DNA of 64,000 nt from Terribium retamae (GTDB lineage Bacteria; Pseudomonadota; Alphaproteobacteria; Rhizobiales; Rhizobiaceae): positions 372,001 to 436,000 of the forward strand of contig NZ_JAKREW010000001.1 of NCBI RefSeq assembly GCF_022347545.1. The letters run 5' to 3'. The position numbers were made by a program, and so were the translations under genes. The notes beneath the pieces are model-generated. The model saw only the letters and a program-made list of their open reading frames with translations. It was not told where the DNA came from and searched no databases. Shown here in pieces: positions 7,540 through 16,307 of the stretch; the stretch's first letter is position 1, and every line of letters begins with the position of its first letter.

Positions 7540-10158
7540 ATGAACGACGCCGACGCTCCGATCGACGAGCAGAATATCGGCAGTGGTCTATCACGGACAA
7601 TTGACCGCATCGTGGAGCCACGCGTTCTCGGCCCGATCGTCGGTGCGATCGCCGTCGCCGTCGCCGTCGTGGCCATCCATGAGATCGGTGGCAAGGTCCA
7701 CCTGAACCATATCCTCGATGCCATTGCCGCCACCTCGTTCTCCACGGTGGCGCCGGCACTCGCCTTCACACTGATCAGTCTGATGGCGATGGCGCTGTAT
7801 GATGTCATGGCCATCCGGCACATAGCGCCAGACAAGGTACCGGTCCGACTTGCCCTGTTTGCTGGATTTGTCGGTTACGGCTTTTCCAATGCAATCGGCT
7901 TCCATGTTTTCGTCGGAGGTCCGGTCCGCTACCGCATCTACCAATCGGTCGGGCTCGATGCCGCCGATGTCGGACGGATCGTCGGCGTCTCCTTCTTGAC
8001 CTTCTGGGGCGGGCTGCTCACAATCGTCGGCCTGGCGATGCTGCTCGACCCGGTCGGCCTTCCGGCGCTCAGCCTGGTGTCGCCGGTCGACGACCGCATC
8101 ATCGGCGGCAGCATCCTTTTCGGGCTCTTGGTTGTGCTGCTGTGGCTGTCGCGTGGCCAGCGGCAGGTCTCGGTGCTCGGATGGACCTTCCCGTTCCCTT
8201 CGGCCCGCAGCGCGGCGGTGCAGATCCTGATTGGCGCCGTCGACATCGGTGCGGCAGCGGCCGCTCTCTACGTGCTTCTGCCTGCCGATGTTGCGCCTGG
8301 GTTCACGGTGTTCCTCGCCCTGTTCGCGCTAGCAGTCGTCGCAACCGTGGTCAGCCATGCGCCAGGCGGCCTCGGGGTGCTGGAAGCAACGATCCTCTTC
8401 GGGCTCGGTGCCGGCGCGCGGCCGGATGTCGTCGCGGCTCTGGTCGTCTTCCGCATCGTCTATTACTTGCTACCGCTGGCGCTGGCGGCCCTGGCACTGC
8501 TTGTCTTCGAGATCTACCGCGTGCGCTCCACCGTCTCGACCGTGGCGGGGCGAACGCTTGCGCTGACGCGCCACATCGTGCCGCCGATCAGCGCCACGCT
8601 GGTCTTTGCCGGCGGGCTGGTGCTGTTGTTCTCGGGCTCGGTGCCGGCCATCGGCGACCGCACCGACTGGCTGAGCGATATTCTTCCGCTGCCCTTCGCC
8701 GAGGCGTCGCATCTTCTGGCCAGCGTCACCGGGCTGCTGCTCATCATCATCGCCCGCGGCCTCTACCGCCGCATCGCCCTGGCGCGCTTCGCCGCCATCG
8801 TCCTACTCCTGACCGGTGCCCTCTTTTCGTTGATGAAGGGATTGGACTGGGAAGAAGCCGTCGTGCTGATCGCCGTAGCCGCCACGCTGTTCATCTACAA
8901 AGACGCCTTCTATCGCAAAGGCGACTGGCGCTCCTTCCGTCTCGACGCGACTTGGATCGGCCTGTTGGCCATTGTCGTGATCGCAAGCACCATCGTCGGG
9001 CTGCTCGCTTATCGCCACGTCGAGTATCAGTCGAGCTTATGGTGGGAATTCGCCTGGGACGGCGATGCACCACGCTTCCTGCGCGCCACCATGGCGCTTG
9101 CCATCGTGGCCGCCGCACTTGCCATCGACACGGTCATCAACCGCCCGCCCCATCCCAAGCCATCCGGCCGCTCGGCGGTGCCGGATGCGGTGCGCCGCAT
9201 TCTCGAGACATCATCCGGCACGGAACCGTGCGTGGCTCTGCTCGGGGACAAGTCCTTCATGATCTCGCCTTGCGAGAAAGCCTTCCTGATGTATGCGAGG
9301 TCGGGCAACAGCTGGATCACCATGGGCGACCCCGTCGGCGACGCACAGGCCGGCAGTACGCTGATCTGGCGTTTCGCGGAAGCCGCCGACCAGGCTGGCG
9401 CCCGCGCCGTGTTCTATTCTATCCAGCCGGAATTCCTGACTCATTATCTGGACATGAGCCTGGCGATCCTCAAGATCGGTGAGGTGGCCCGCATCAGCCT
9501 AAGCGATTTCTCGCTCGACGGCGCGGTGCGGCAGCCGCTTCGTTACGCGTATGGCAAATCGAGCCGTGAAGGCCTTGTTTTCTCCGTCATTCCCAAAGCG
9601 GATGTCGCCAGCTTCCTGCCCGAATTGCGAGCGGTCTCCGACGAGTGGATGGGCAAGAAGCACGGTAGCGAAAAAGGCTTTTCACTCGGCTATTTCGACG
9701 ATGACTACATGCGCGAATTCGACTGCGCTGTGCTGCGCAAAGGGGATGAGATCGTCGCCTTCGCCAATCTGTGGCGCAGCGGCGATGGTGAGGAACTGTC
9801 GGTCGACCTGATGCGCTACAAGCGTGGCGTCTCCAAGATCATGATGGATGCGCTGTTTGCGCACATCCTGCTGCTTGGCAAGGCGGAAGGCTACAAATGG
9901 TTCAACCTGGGAGCAGCACCGCTGTCGGGGTTGGCCGACCATCCGCTCGCCTCCACCTGGAACCGGATCGGCACCTTCATCTACAAGCGCGGCGACGAGA
10001 TCTACAATTTCGAAGGCCTGCGCGCGTTCAAGCAGAAATTCGACCCGGTGTGGACGCCGCAATATCTGGCATGCCCCGGCGGTCTCGCCATGCCGCAGAT
10101 CCTGCTCGATATCACGACCTTGATCTCAGGAAACCCGATCCGGATCTTCAAGCGATGA
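7540..10158 (+). CDS. mprF: Bifunctional lysylphosphatidylglycerol synthetase/flippase (MprF/LpiA)
   Basis: 872-aa integral membrane enzyme that transfers lysine from lysyl-tRNA to phosphatidylglycerol and flips the product across the inner membrane. The N-terminal two thirds (to about residue 560) hold many hydrophobic helices of the UPF0104 flippase type. The rest is the soluble DUF2156 synthetase domain (from about SSGTEPCVALLGDKSFM, with WITMGDPVGD and YKWFNLGAAPLSG). In rhizobia it is called lpiA and is induced at low pH. The next gene, acvB, overlaps it by 4 bp (ATGA), as in Agrobacterium and Rhizobium. The start at 7540 is the first ATG in frame but has a weak ribosome binding site. 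Confidence 0.95.
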   Translation: MNDADAPIDEQNIGSGLSRTIDRIVEPRVLGPIVGAIAVAVAVVAIHEIGGKVHLNHILDAIAATSFSTVAPALAFTLISLMAMALYDVMAIRHIAPDKVPVRLALFAGFVGYGFSNAIGFHVFVGGPVRYRIYQSVGLDAADVGRIVGVSFLTFWGGLLTIVGLAMLLDPVGLPALSLVSPVDDRIIGGSILFGLLVVLLWLSRGQRQVSVLGWTFPFPSARSAAVQILIGAVDIGAAAAALYVLLPADVAPGFTVFLALFALAVVATVVSHAPGGLGVLEATILFGLGAGARPDVVAALVVFRIVYYLLPLALAALALLVFEIYRVRSTVSTVAGRTLALTRHIVPPISATLVFAGGLVLLFSGSVPAIGDRTDWLSDILPLPFAEASHLLASVTGLLLIIIARGLYRRIALARFAAIVLLLTGALFSLMKGLDWEEAVVLIAVAATLFIYKDAFYRKGDWRSFRLDATWIGLLAIVVIASTIVGLLAYRHVEYQSSLWWEFAWDGDAPRFLRATMALAIVAAALAIDTVINRPPHPKPSGRSAVPDAVRRILETSSGTEPCVALLGDKSFMISPCEKAFLMYARSGNSWITMGDPVGDAQAGSTLIWRFAEAADQAGARAVFYSIQPEFLTHYLDMSLAILKIGEVARISLSDFSLDGAVRQPLRYAYGKSSREGLVFSVIPKADVASFLPELRAVSDEWMGKKHGSEKGFSLGYFDDDYMREFDCAVLRKGDEIVAFANLWRSGDGEELSVDLMRYKRGVSKIMMDALFAHILLLGKAEGYKWFNLGAAPLSGLADHPLASTWNRIGTFIYKRGDEIYNFEGLRAFKQKFDPVWTPQYLACPGGLAMPQILLDITTLISGNPIRIFKR

Positions 10159-11513
10159 AACGATTGGCAATAAGAAATCTGGCGATGAAAATTCAAGCTG
10201 CCGCCCTCTCGCTGCTGATTTCCTTCGGTTGCAGCGGCCTCGCCCTGGCACAGTCCAATGCACCGGCATCGACTCTTTCGGTCGGGCGCTTGCAGAATGT
10301 GCGCCTGCTACCCGCAAAAGGTGATGCCAAGGCGATGGTCGTCTACTTCTCCGATCGCAGCGGATGGAGCGCCAAGGACGACACGACAGCATCTGCCCTC
10401 AGCGACGACGGCAACGTCGTCCTCGGTGTCGATCTCGCGACCTATGCCCAAGAGCTCGATAAGGCAGACGGCGTCTGCCTCTACGTCGTCGGTGAGATCA
10501 CCGACCTCGCCCAGACCGCGCAGCGGCAACTCAACATCCAGACCTATCTGCCGCCGATCGTCGCCGGCAGCGGCGAAGGCGCAACCTTCGCTTATGCTGC
10601 GCTCGCCGATGCGCCCGCCAACACGCTCGGCGGAGCCGTTGCTTCCGGCTTCACCAACCGGCTGACGCTGCGCCTGCCGTTCTGTCCCGGCTCGACGGCG
10701 AACAAGACCGCCGACGGCAAGGCCTACGACTATGCGTTCGACAAGGCGATGCCGGAAGCGGCAACCCTGTTCGTGAGGGACGATGCGCTCGAGGCGACGC
10801 GAACCCAAGCTGCGCGGCAGTCGAACATCACGGTCGAAGCACTCGACCGAGACAACGCAGCCGCCCAGATCGTCACCACCATTTCCTCGCTGGCCGAAGC
10901 GAACCAGCCGTTCGGCACGCTGCCCGTCGTCGACCTGCCGTCGACGACGCCGCCGAAGGCCATCGCCATCTTCATTTCGGGCGACGGAGGCTGGCGCGAC
11001 ATCGATAAGACCATGGGCGAGTGGCTGTCGACGCAAGGCGTCCATGTCGTGGGGCTCGATGCGCTGCATTATTTCTGGTCGAAGCGCACACCGCAGGAGC
11101 TGACCGCCGACATCACCACCCTGATCAGGGATGCCGACCCGCAGGAGAAGCTGCCGGTGATGCTGATCGGCTATTCCTTCGGAGCGGACACCCTGCCGCT
11201 CGCCTATCCCCTCTTGTCGAAGGACCTTCAGGACAGGACCAAGGTGATTGCGCTGATGGCGCCCAGTCTTTCCACCTCGCTGCAGGTCACCATCAGCGGC
11301 TGGCTCGGCATCGACGACAGCGGCTATCCGGTGCCGCCCGCGATCGCTGCCCTGCCGAAGGACAAGGTGCTGTGCATCTACGGCAAGGAAGACGACGAGG
11401 GCGGCTGTGAGGATCCGGCCGTCAAGGACGTCACCAAGATCGAGACGGATGGCGGCCATCATTTCGACGGCGAATACACCAGCATAGCCCGCCGGTTCCT
11501 TGACAAGCTGTGA
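10155..11513 (+). CDS. acvB: AcvB/VirJ-family lysyl-phosphatidylglycerol hydrolase
   Basis: 452-aa periplasmic protein with an N-terminal signal peptide (about residues 1-33, ending LALAQ) and a C-terminal VirJ alpha/beta-hydrolase domain. The nucleophile elbow is Gly339-Tyr-Ser341-Phe-Gly343 and the likely catalytic histidine lies in GGHHFDGEY (His435/436). Agrobacterium AcvB hydrolyses lysyl-PG made by the lpiA/mprF product and is needed for acid tolerance and virulence; Rhizobium tropici atvA is the counterpart. The start at 10155 overlaps the mprF stop, so the two are translationally coupled. The frame is open back to 9897, but that part lies inside mprF. Confidence 0.93.
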   Translation: MKRLAIRNLAMKIQAAALSLLISFGCSGLALAQSNAPASTLSVGRLQNVRLLPAKGDAKAMVVYFSDRSGWSAKDDTTASALSDDGNVVLGVDLATYAQELDKADGVCLYVVGEITDLAQTAQRQLNIQTYLPPIVAGSGEGATFAYAALADAPANTLGGAVASGFTNRLTLRLPFCPGSTANKTADGKAYDYAFDKAMPEAATLFVRDDALEATRTQAARQSNITVEALDRDNAAAQIVTTISSLAEANQPFGTLPVVDLPSTTPPKAIAIFISGDGGWRDIDKTMGEWLSTQGVHVVGLDALHYFWSKRTPQELTADITTLIRDADPQEKLPVMLIGYSFGADTLPLAYPLLSKDLQDRTKVIALMAPSLSTSLQVTISGWLGIDDSGYPVPPAIAALPKDKVLCIYGKEDDEGGCEDPAVKDVTKIETDGGHHFDGEYTSIARRFLDKL

Positions 11514-11627
11514 GACCATAACGGAGTCGATCGGCCGCCCCATGGGCTTAATCTGCCCAAGCTAGGTGCAGGCCCGCGCCTCATCTGCCGCAGTGACTTC
11601 GCGGCAAGAGTCTGGCATCTGAAGTCC

Positions 11628-12026
11628 ATGGGAGCCATGCGGGACATTTTCAGGGACAAGCTGACGGCCGCGGCCGTTTCGGTCATCCTTGTCTATCTGT
11701 TCCTGCTGCAGGCTTTCGTAGCCGGCATCACTCAAAGCGCGATGGCTGCTTCGGCCGCTGATCCGTTGCACGTCATCTGCACGACCGAGGGCGCGGAAAC
11801 GCCTTCGGATCCGATCGGTCCCGCAGGAAACGGCAACGCTTGCCCTTGCGCTGCTCTGTGCAACATCACCGGGTTGGCAAGCCCGGCTGTTGTGGGCGGT
11901 CAGGACCATGTCTATCTGACCGCCACACGGCCCGGGCACCCCCGCCCGCGCCTTGCATTGAACCCGTTCACGCCGTCATTGCGCGGCTTCGTTCCTGGCC
12001 CCAGAGCACCACCGCTTCTTTCCTGA
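11628..12026 (+). CDS. Small secreted protein, DUF2946-like
   Basis: 132-aa protein with an N-terminal hydrophobic signal or anchor segment (about residues 12-40) and a Cys-rich middle (CTTEG, then ACPCAALCNITG) followed by a Pro/Arg-rich tail. The CPCAALC pattern resembles DUF2946 proteins, often found next to PepSY or metal-related membrane proteins, as here. An in-frame ATG at 11637 has a closer GGGAG site and could be the real start. It lies 62 bp before the PepSY gene on the same strand. Function unknown; metal binding is only a guess from the cysteines. Confidence 0.6.
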   Translation: MGAMRDIFRDKLTAAAVSVILVYLFLLQAFVAGITQSAMAASAADPLHVICTTEGAETPSDPIGPAGNGNACPCAALCNITGLASPAVVGGQDHVYLTATRPGHPRPRLALNPFTPSLRGFVPGPRAPPLLS

Positions 12027-12088
12027 CCGCATTGTTGCAACACGACGGCTTCGAGCTGCCGTGCACCTCATCACGTCAGGAGACACCC

Positions 12089-13459
12089 ATGTCCGAACTC
12101 ACGATCGGGCGGGAGCCCGCAGGCATTGCCGCGCGCTCCGCGTCCAACCTCTATCGCGCCGTCTGGCGCTGGCATTTCTATGCAGGCCTGCTTGTCCTGC
12201 CCTTCATGATCACGCTCGCGGTGACGGGTGCACTATACCTTTTCAAGGACGAAATAGACGGTATCGTCCACTCCGACCTCAAACTCGTCGAAGTCCAGGA
12301 AAGCGCAGCCAAGGCCCTGCCCTCGCAGATGGTCGACGCAGCTGTGGCCGTCTATCCGGGAACTGCGGTCAAATTCACCGATCCCGTGTCGCCCGACGGT
12401 TCCGCCGAGATAACAGTGGAGACCGCCAATCAGGGTAAACTCGCGGTCTATGTCGATCCCTACACCGGCAAGGTGCTCGGTGCCCTACCCGACCGGGGAA
12501 CGGTGATGTGGACGATCCGTTATCTACACAGCCTCAAATATTTCGGCTCGTTCACACGAGCCCTTATTGAAATCGCCGGCGGCTGGTCGATCTTGCTGGT
12601 CGGTACCGGCATCTATCTGTGGTGGCCACGCCGTCAGATGGGTGGCGTGGTGAGTATCCGAGGAACCCCGCGTCGCCGCATTTTCTGGCGAGATACACAT
12701 GCTGTGACGGGCATCTTCGTCGGTTTTTTCATTGTGTTCCTGGCGGTCACCGGAATGCCATGGTCCGGCGTCTGGGGAGCCAAAGTCAATGATTGGGTGA
12801 ATGGCAACAACTACGGTTATCCCGCTGGGGTGTGGACCGGCGTTCCGATGTCGGATGAACATGCCAATCATCTCGCCCAGATGTCCTGGTCCCTGGAGCA
12901 AGCCAAGGTACCGCAGTCATCTGAACAGCAGAACCAGGCGAGAGCGGTCGGGCTGGATGAGGCCGTCGCCACGTTCGAGAAGCTCGGCCTTCACAAAGGT
13001 TATGCAGTCAACCTTCCGACAGATACATCGGGGGTCTACACCGGGTCCGTCTTCCCAGACGATCTTGCCAGCCAGCGGGTAATCCATCTCGACCAGTACT
13101 CCAGCAAGCCGCTGATCGATGTCAGCTTTGCCGACTACGGCCCGTTCGCCAAGGGAATAGAATGGGGCATCAGCGTACATATGGGCCAGCAGTTCGGGCT
13201 TGTGAACCAACTGGTGCTTCTAGCCGCCTGTATTGCCATCGTCGTTTTGGCCATTTCGGCAGGCGTCATGTGGTGGAAACGTCGGCCTTCAGGATCTTTA
13301 GGTGTCCCTCCCTTGCCTGCGGATACGCGCGTGTTCCGCGGCCTGCTTGCCATCCTGATCGTCGGCGGCATGATCTTCCCGCTGGTTGGAATTTCGCTGG
13401 TGGTTATGCTGGTTCTGGACTGGATTTATTCCAGCATACGGCCGCAGAGAACCGCCTGA
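12089..13459 (+). CDS. PepSY-associated transmembrane protein
   Basis: 456-aa inner-membrane protein of the PepSY_TM family (COG3182, 'iron-regulated membrane protein'). The first helix carries the family motif WRWHFYAGLLVLPFMITLAV (about residues 27-46); further helices lie near FVGFFIVFLAVTGMPWSGVW and at the C-terminus (about 375-400 and 425-450), with periplasmic PepSY-type segments between. Relatives are often linked to siderophore-iron reduction or copper handling. The start at 12089 has an AGGAGA site; the frame opens earlier, at 11840, within the preceding gene. A hairpin 10 bp after the stop may end transcription. Confidence 0.88.
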   Translation: MSELTIGREPAGIAARSASNLYRAVWRWHFYAGLLVLPFMITLAVTGALYLFKDEIDGIVHSDLKLVEVQESAAKALPSQMVDAAVAVYPGTAVKFTDPVSPDGSAEITVETANQGKLAVYVDPYTGKVLGALPDRGTVMWTIRYLHSLKYFGSFTRALIEIAGGWSILLVGTGIYLWWPRRQMGGVVSIRGTPRRRIFWRDTHAVTGIFVGFFIVFLAVTGMPWSGVWGAKVNDWVNGNNYGYPAGVWTGVPMSDEHANHLAQMSWSLEQAKVPQSSEQQNQARAVGLDEAVATFEKLGLHKGYAVNLPTDTSGVYTGSVFPDDLASQRVIHLDQYSSKPLIDVSFADYGPFAKGIEWGISVHMGQQFGLVNQLVLLAACIAIVVLAISAGVMWWKRRPSGSLGVPPLPADTRVFRGLLAILIVGGMIFPLVGISLVVMLVLDWIYSSIRPQRTA

Positions 13460-13469
13460 CGCCTTCTCT

Positions 13470-13495
13470 GGGACGCAGCCAGCCTGCTGCGTCCC
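13470..13495 (+). terminator. Hairpin after the PepSY gene
   Basis: A perfect 10-bp stem GGGACGCAGC / GCTGCGTCCC with a 6-nt loop, starting 10 nt after the stop codon. It lacks a T-run (TCTAGG follows), so it may be a weak terminator or a 3' stability hairpin. Confidence 0.5.
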
Positions 13496-13654
13496 TCTAG
13501 GTGGCTGAAACCAAATACCATGCCGGCTATCTCATACGACACGCTATACGCCCCAGACGCCTCGCCGAGCAAAGTTGTTTCATTTCACGCCGGTCGAACC
13601 GAATTAGCTTGTTAGCCTCTGCTCGAATTTCAGGATTCCGTTTCGCGCATTCAT

Positions 13655-13685
13655 CCTTAAGTTTACTATCCTTATGGACTTAAGG
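13655..13685. promoter_or_regulatory. Inverted repeat overlapping the ribosome binding site of the YdhS-like gene
   Basis: CCTTAAGT at 13655-13662 and ACTTAAGG at 13678-13685 form a perfect 8-bp dyad with a 15-bp spacer. The right arm runs into the GGGAGGAG ribosome binding site (13684-13691) of the gene starting at 13697. It could be an operator or an mRNA hairpin that hides the start site. Confidence 0.5.
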
Positions 13686-13696
13686 GAGGAGCGACG

Positions 13697-15064
13697 ATGA
13701 TCGAGCGTTCGCGCAATTCCGTCATCATCATTGGTGGTGGCGCCAGTGGCGTGTTGCTGACAGCGCATTTGCTGCGGTCGGACGACCCGGGTCTGCGCGT
13801 CACCCTAGTGGAGCGCCGCGAGAGCTTCGGCAAGGGCATGGCCTATTCCGCTCTCCTGCCCGATCACCTCTTGAATGTCGCCGCCACCAATATGAGCGCT
13901 TTCCCAGCCGATCCTCAGCACTATTGGCGTTGGCTTCAGCAAAAGCAGATCGTTTCCGCCGATGCCGGTCCCGTTTACACTCCGCGCAGTACCTATGGCC
14001 GCTATCTCCAGGAATTGCTGGAGGGCATTGCCGAACGCGAACGCACGATGGGACGGCTACGGTTGGTGCAACAGGAATGCCTGAGTGTCACCACCACGCA
14101 GGGCGGCGTAGAGGCACGGCTTGCCGATGGTACCAGCCTTGTCGGCCATGTTGCCGTTCTTGCAACCGGTCATGACGAAGAGCCTGCCCCGGGCCAGAAC
14201 TTTGCCGTCCGCATCGGTTCAGCAGAAGATACGCCACTTGCTCACGACGCGCCGGTTCTCATCCTTGGCACCGGCCTCAGCATGGTCGATGCGTGGCTAA
14301 CCCTCGAACATCGGGGGCATAGGGGCGAGATAACGGCGGTATCGCGGCGTGGCCTACTGCCTTGGCCGCACCAGAAAGGCCATCCGATCAAACTGGACAG
14401 TGCCGACATCCCGCTCGGCACAGAACTGTCCTATTTCGTCGACTGGTTCCACAAGCTGGTGCGCGAGACGGAGAAAGCCGGCGGCAACTGGCGCGATGTC
14501 GTTGATGGGCTCAGACCTTTCAACCAACGCATCTGGCAGAACTGGCCGTCTACCGCCAAACGACGCTTCCTCGAACACACCAAGGCCTGGTGGGATATCC
14601 ACCGGCATCGTATGCCGCCCCAGATCCATGCTCGTGTGAATCAGGCCGTGCAAAGCGGTCGGCTGAAACTGCTTGCCGCGCGCGTGCTTGGCACTGAATC
14701 CGACAATGGCGACAGGCTGGTGAAACTTCTGCCCCGCCGTTCGCGTGATACCGAAATCCTGCGTGTCGGTCGTGTCTATGATTGCACAGGCATCGTCAAG
14801 GACGTTTCGACAGGTTCTATTGCGGTAATCCGTTCCCTAACCGACCGCGGCCTCGCGCGGCCTGATCCGCTACGCCTTGGCCTCGACGTGACACTGGATT
14901 GCGCCGTCATCGACAAAAACGGTGCGGCCTCCGATCGCTTGTTCGCGGTAGGCCCCCTCACCCGCGGAACATTCTTCGAAATCGACGCCGTGCCCGACAT
15001 CCGTAACCAGACAGCCAGGCTGGCGGGACGACTGACGCAACGAGCCGCACCAGGGTTCCGCTGA
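13697..15064 (+). CDS. FAD/NAD(P)-binding oxidoreductase, YdhS-like (COG4529)
   Basis: 455-aa cytoplasmic flavoprotein. It opens with the dinucleotide-binding motif VIIIGGGASGVLLTAHLL (about residues 9-26), followed by VERRESFGKGMAYS, typical of the NAD_binding_9 family. A second nucleotide site appears at VLILGTGLSMVDAWLTL (about residues 191-207). The reaction of this family is not established. It stands alone on the plus strand with a strong GGGAGGAG site and its own upstream dyad, and converges with the luciferase-like gene across a hairpin at 15084-15113. Confidence 0.85.
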   Translation: MIERSRNSVIIIGGGASGVLLTAHLLRSDDPGLRVTLVERRESFGKGMAYSALLPDHLLNVAATNMSAFPADPQHYWRWLQQKQIVSADAGPVYTPRSTYGRYLQELLEGIAERERTMGRLRLVQQECLSVTTTQGGVEARLADGTSLVGHVAVLATGHDEEPAPGQNFAVRIGSAEDTPLAHDAPVLILGTGLSMVDAWLTLEHRGHRGEITAVSRRGLLPWPHQKGHPIKLDSADIPLGTELSYFVDWFHKLVRETEKAGGNWRDVVDGLRPFNQRIWQNWPSTAKRRFLEHTKAWWDIHRHRMPPQIHARVNQAVQSGRLKLLAARVLGTESDNGDRLVKLLPRRSRDTEILRVGRVYDCTGIVKDVSTGSIAVIRSLTDRGLARPDPLRLGLDVTLDCAVIDKNGAASDRLFAVGPLTRGTFFEIDAVPDIRNQTARLAGRLTQRAAPGFR

Positions 15065-15083
15065 GCTGCTCTCAACGAAAGAA

Positions 15084-15113
15084 AGCGGCGCGGGCAATAT
15101 TGTCCGCGCCGCT
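15084..15113. terminator. Shared terminator hairpin between convergent genes
   Basis: AGCGGCGCGG / CCGCGCCGCT, a perfect 10-bp GC-rich stem with a 10-nt loop between the stops at 15064 (plus) and 15135 (minus). On the minus strand TTTCTTTC follows, so it best fits termination of the luciferase-like gene, and it may serve both. Confidence 0.7.
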
Positions 15114-15134
15114 GCCACGCTTTCTTGACAATGG

Positions 15135-16049
15135 TCAGTAGTTGCGAGCTGGCACCAGGTCGAAACGGCCCGCCGCAACCCCAGCGTTGGCAGCCCAGGC
15201 GGCTTCGCGTCGCGAGAGCGAATTCTGCACAAAGGATGCGACGTGTTCGAATGCGTCGAGATCCGCCACTGTTTCAATGCCGCTGACCAAGAATTCAGAA
15301 ACCCCGGCATCGACAAAAGTGAGCAGTTGCAGCGCAGCTTGCGCGGGTTGCTTGGAAAGGACTATCCGATCCGGATCTCGGTTTTCAGCACCGAAGAATA
15401 TGGGCAATGCGAAGCGAACCTTGCCTTGCCGGCCATGCCTTGCCGCAGCTGCACGAACCCGCGCTGAAAGCAAGCGAGCCTCGTCGGAGGACCCGACTGC
15501 AAGCTCAAAGATATCCGCGTGCCTGCCGACGACATTAAGTGCTGTTCCGGAAAGGCCACCCATGCGTATAGGCATGGTAAACCCTCTGGCACCCTTACGA
15601 GGGACAAAACCGCCGGAGATGCTGTAAAATGGTCCCTCGTGGTCGATCGGTTTCTCGTTCGCCCACAACCGCTTCAACAGAGTCAGATACTCATCTATAC
15701 GCCGCCAGAAAGCGATGTGGCTCGGTTGCCGGTCGGAATCGACTTGCCCTCGCGCAGGTATCCGAAGTGCAATACGGCCGCGGCTTTGGAGCTGCAGCGC
15801 TGCCAACTTCCGGGCTGCGGTGACAGGATCGAGTTCCCCAGCAGCGTGGGGGACTACAATCTGCAGGGACTCGACGTCGGTGGCGATGGATGGATCCGCC
15901 GCAGCAAGCGACTCACTCTTTTCATCGAGTTGCCAGGATTGAAAGCCTGCGCGCCAGGCCGAAGCCGGCCGAATCTCGCCCTGCTCCTTAAGAGCAGTGA
16001 ACGATTGTGCTATGTCGGCAGAAGATACAAAAGTGAACACGACGCTCAT
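15135..16049 (-). CDS. Luciferase-like (LLM class) flavin-dependent monooxygenase
   Basis: 304-aa protein of the bacterial luciferase superfamily, closest in pattern to alkanesulfonate monooxygenase SsuD: LDPVTAARKLAALQLQSRGR (about 87-106), WRRIDEYLTLLKRLW (128-142), then FTMPIRMGGLSGTALNVVG and HADIFELAVGSSDEA. These enzymes use FMNH2 and O2, often to release sulfite from sulfonates. The chain is shorter than typical SsuD (about 380 aa) and its N-terminal third is poorly conserved. The start at 16049 has a GGGAGAAG site. A 51-aa membrane protein gene lies 80 bp upstream on the same strand. Substrate unknown. Confidence 0.8.
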   Translation of the reverse strand: MSVVFTFVSSADIAQSFTALKEQGEIRPASAWRAGFQSWQLDEKSESLAAADPSIATDVESLQIVVPHAAGELDPVTAARKLAALQLQSRGRIALRIPARGQVDSDRQPSHIAFWRRIDEYLTLLKRLWANEKPIDHEGPFYSISGGFVPRKGARGFTMPIRMGGLSGTALNVVGRHADIFELAVGSSDEARLLSARVRAAAARHGRQGKVRFALPIFFGAENRDPDRIVLSKQPAQAALQLLTFVDAGVSEFLVSGIETVADLDAFEHVASFVQNSLSRREAAWAANAGVAAGRFDLVPARNY

Positions 16050-16129
16050 CACAACTTCTCCCTTGTTGTGGTGGACAGGCGGGTGGTTCAACTCCTTTGG
16101 AGTGACGAGGATGGCCTCGCCTCTTCAAC

Positions 16130-16285
16130 TCAGGGCACGATGCCAAAGATGAAAGCGCTGGCGAAAAGGAAGGAAACGGCAAATACGGCATAGGGCAGAA
16201 GTACCCCGGTATTGCCGCTCGGCGACACTGAAATGCGACGGTCGCCGGACCTTGTTGTGCCGACAGGGGCTTGGAAATTCGCCAT
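16130..16285 (-). CDS. 51-aa single-pass membrane protein
   Basis: A short gene with ATG at 16285 behind a strong GGAGGAC ribosome binding site and stop at 16130-16132. It encodes 51 residues: a polar N-terminus (MANFQAPVGTTRSGDRR) and one hydrophobic helix at about residues 28-50 (LLPYAVFAVSFLFASAF and on to IVP). It precedes the luciferase-like gene on the same strand and is preceded by a dyad at 16308-16328. I recognise no family. The ribosome binding site, clean hydrophobic segment and placement argue that it is real. Confidence 0.6.
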   Translation of the reverse strand: MANFQAPVGTTRSGDRRISVSPSGNTGVLLPYAVFAVSFLFASAFIFGIVP

Positions 16286-16307
16286 GGCGTCCTCCATTTC
16301 CCCTTAG

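Noticed and set aside
13501..13683. 60-codon frame before the YdhS-like gene
   Set aside because: No ribosome binding site, Arg/Ser-rich random composition, and it runs across the dyad at 13655-13685.
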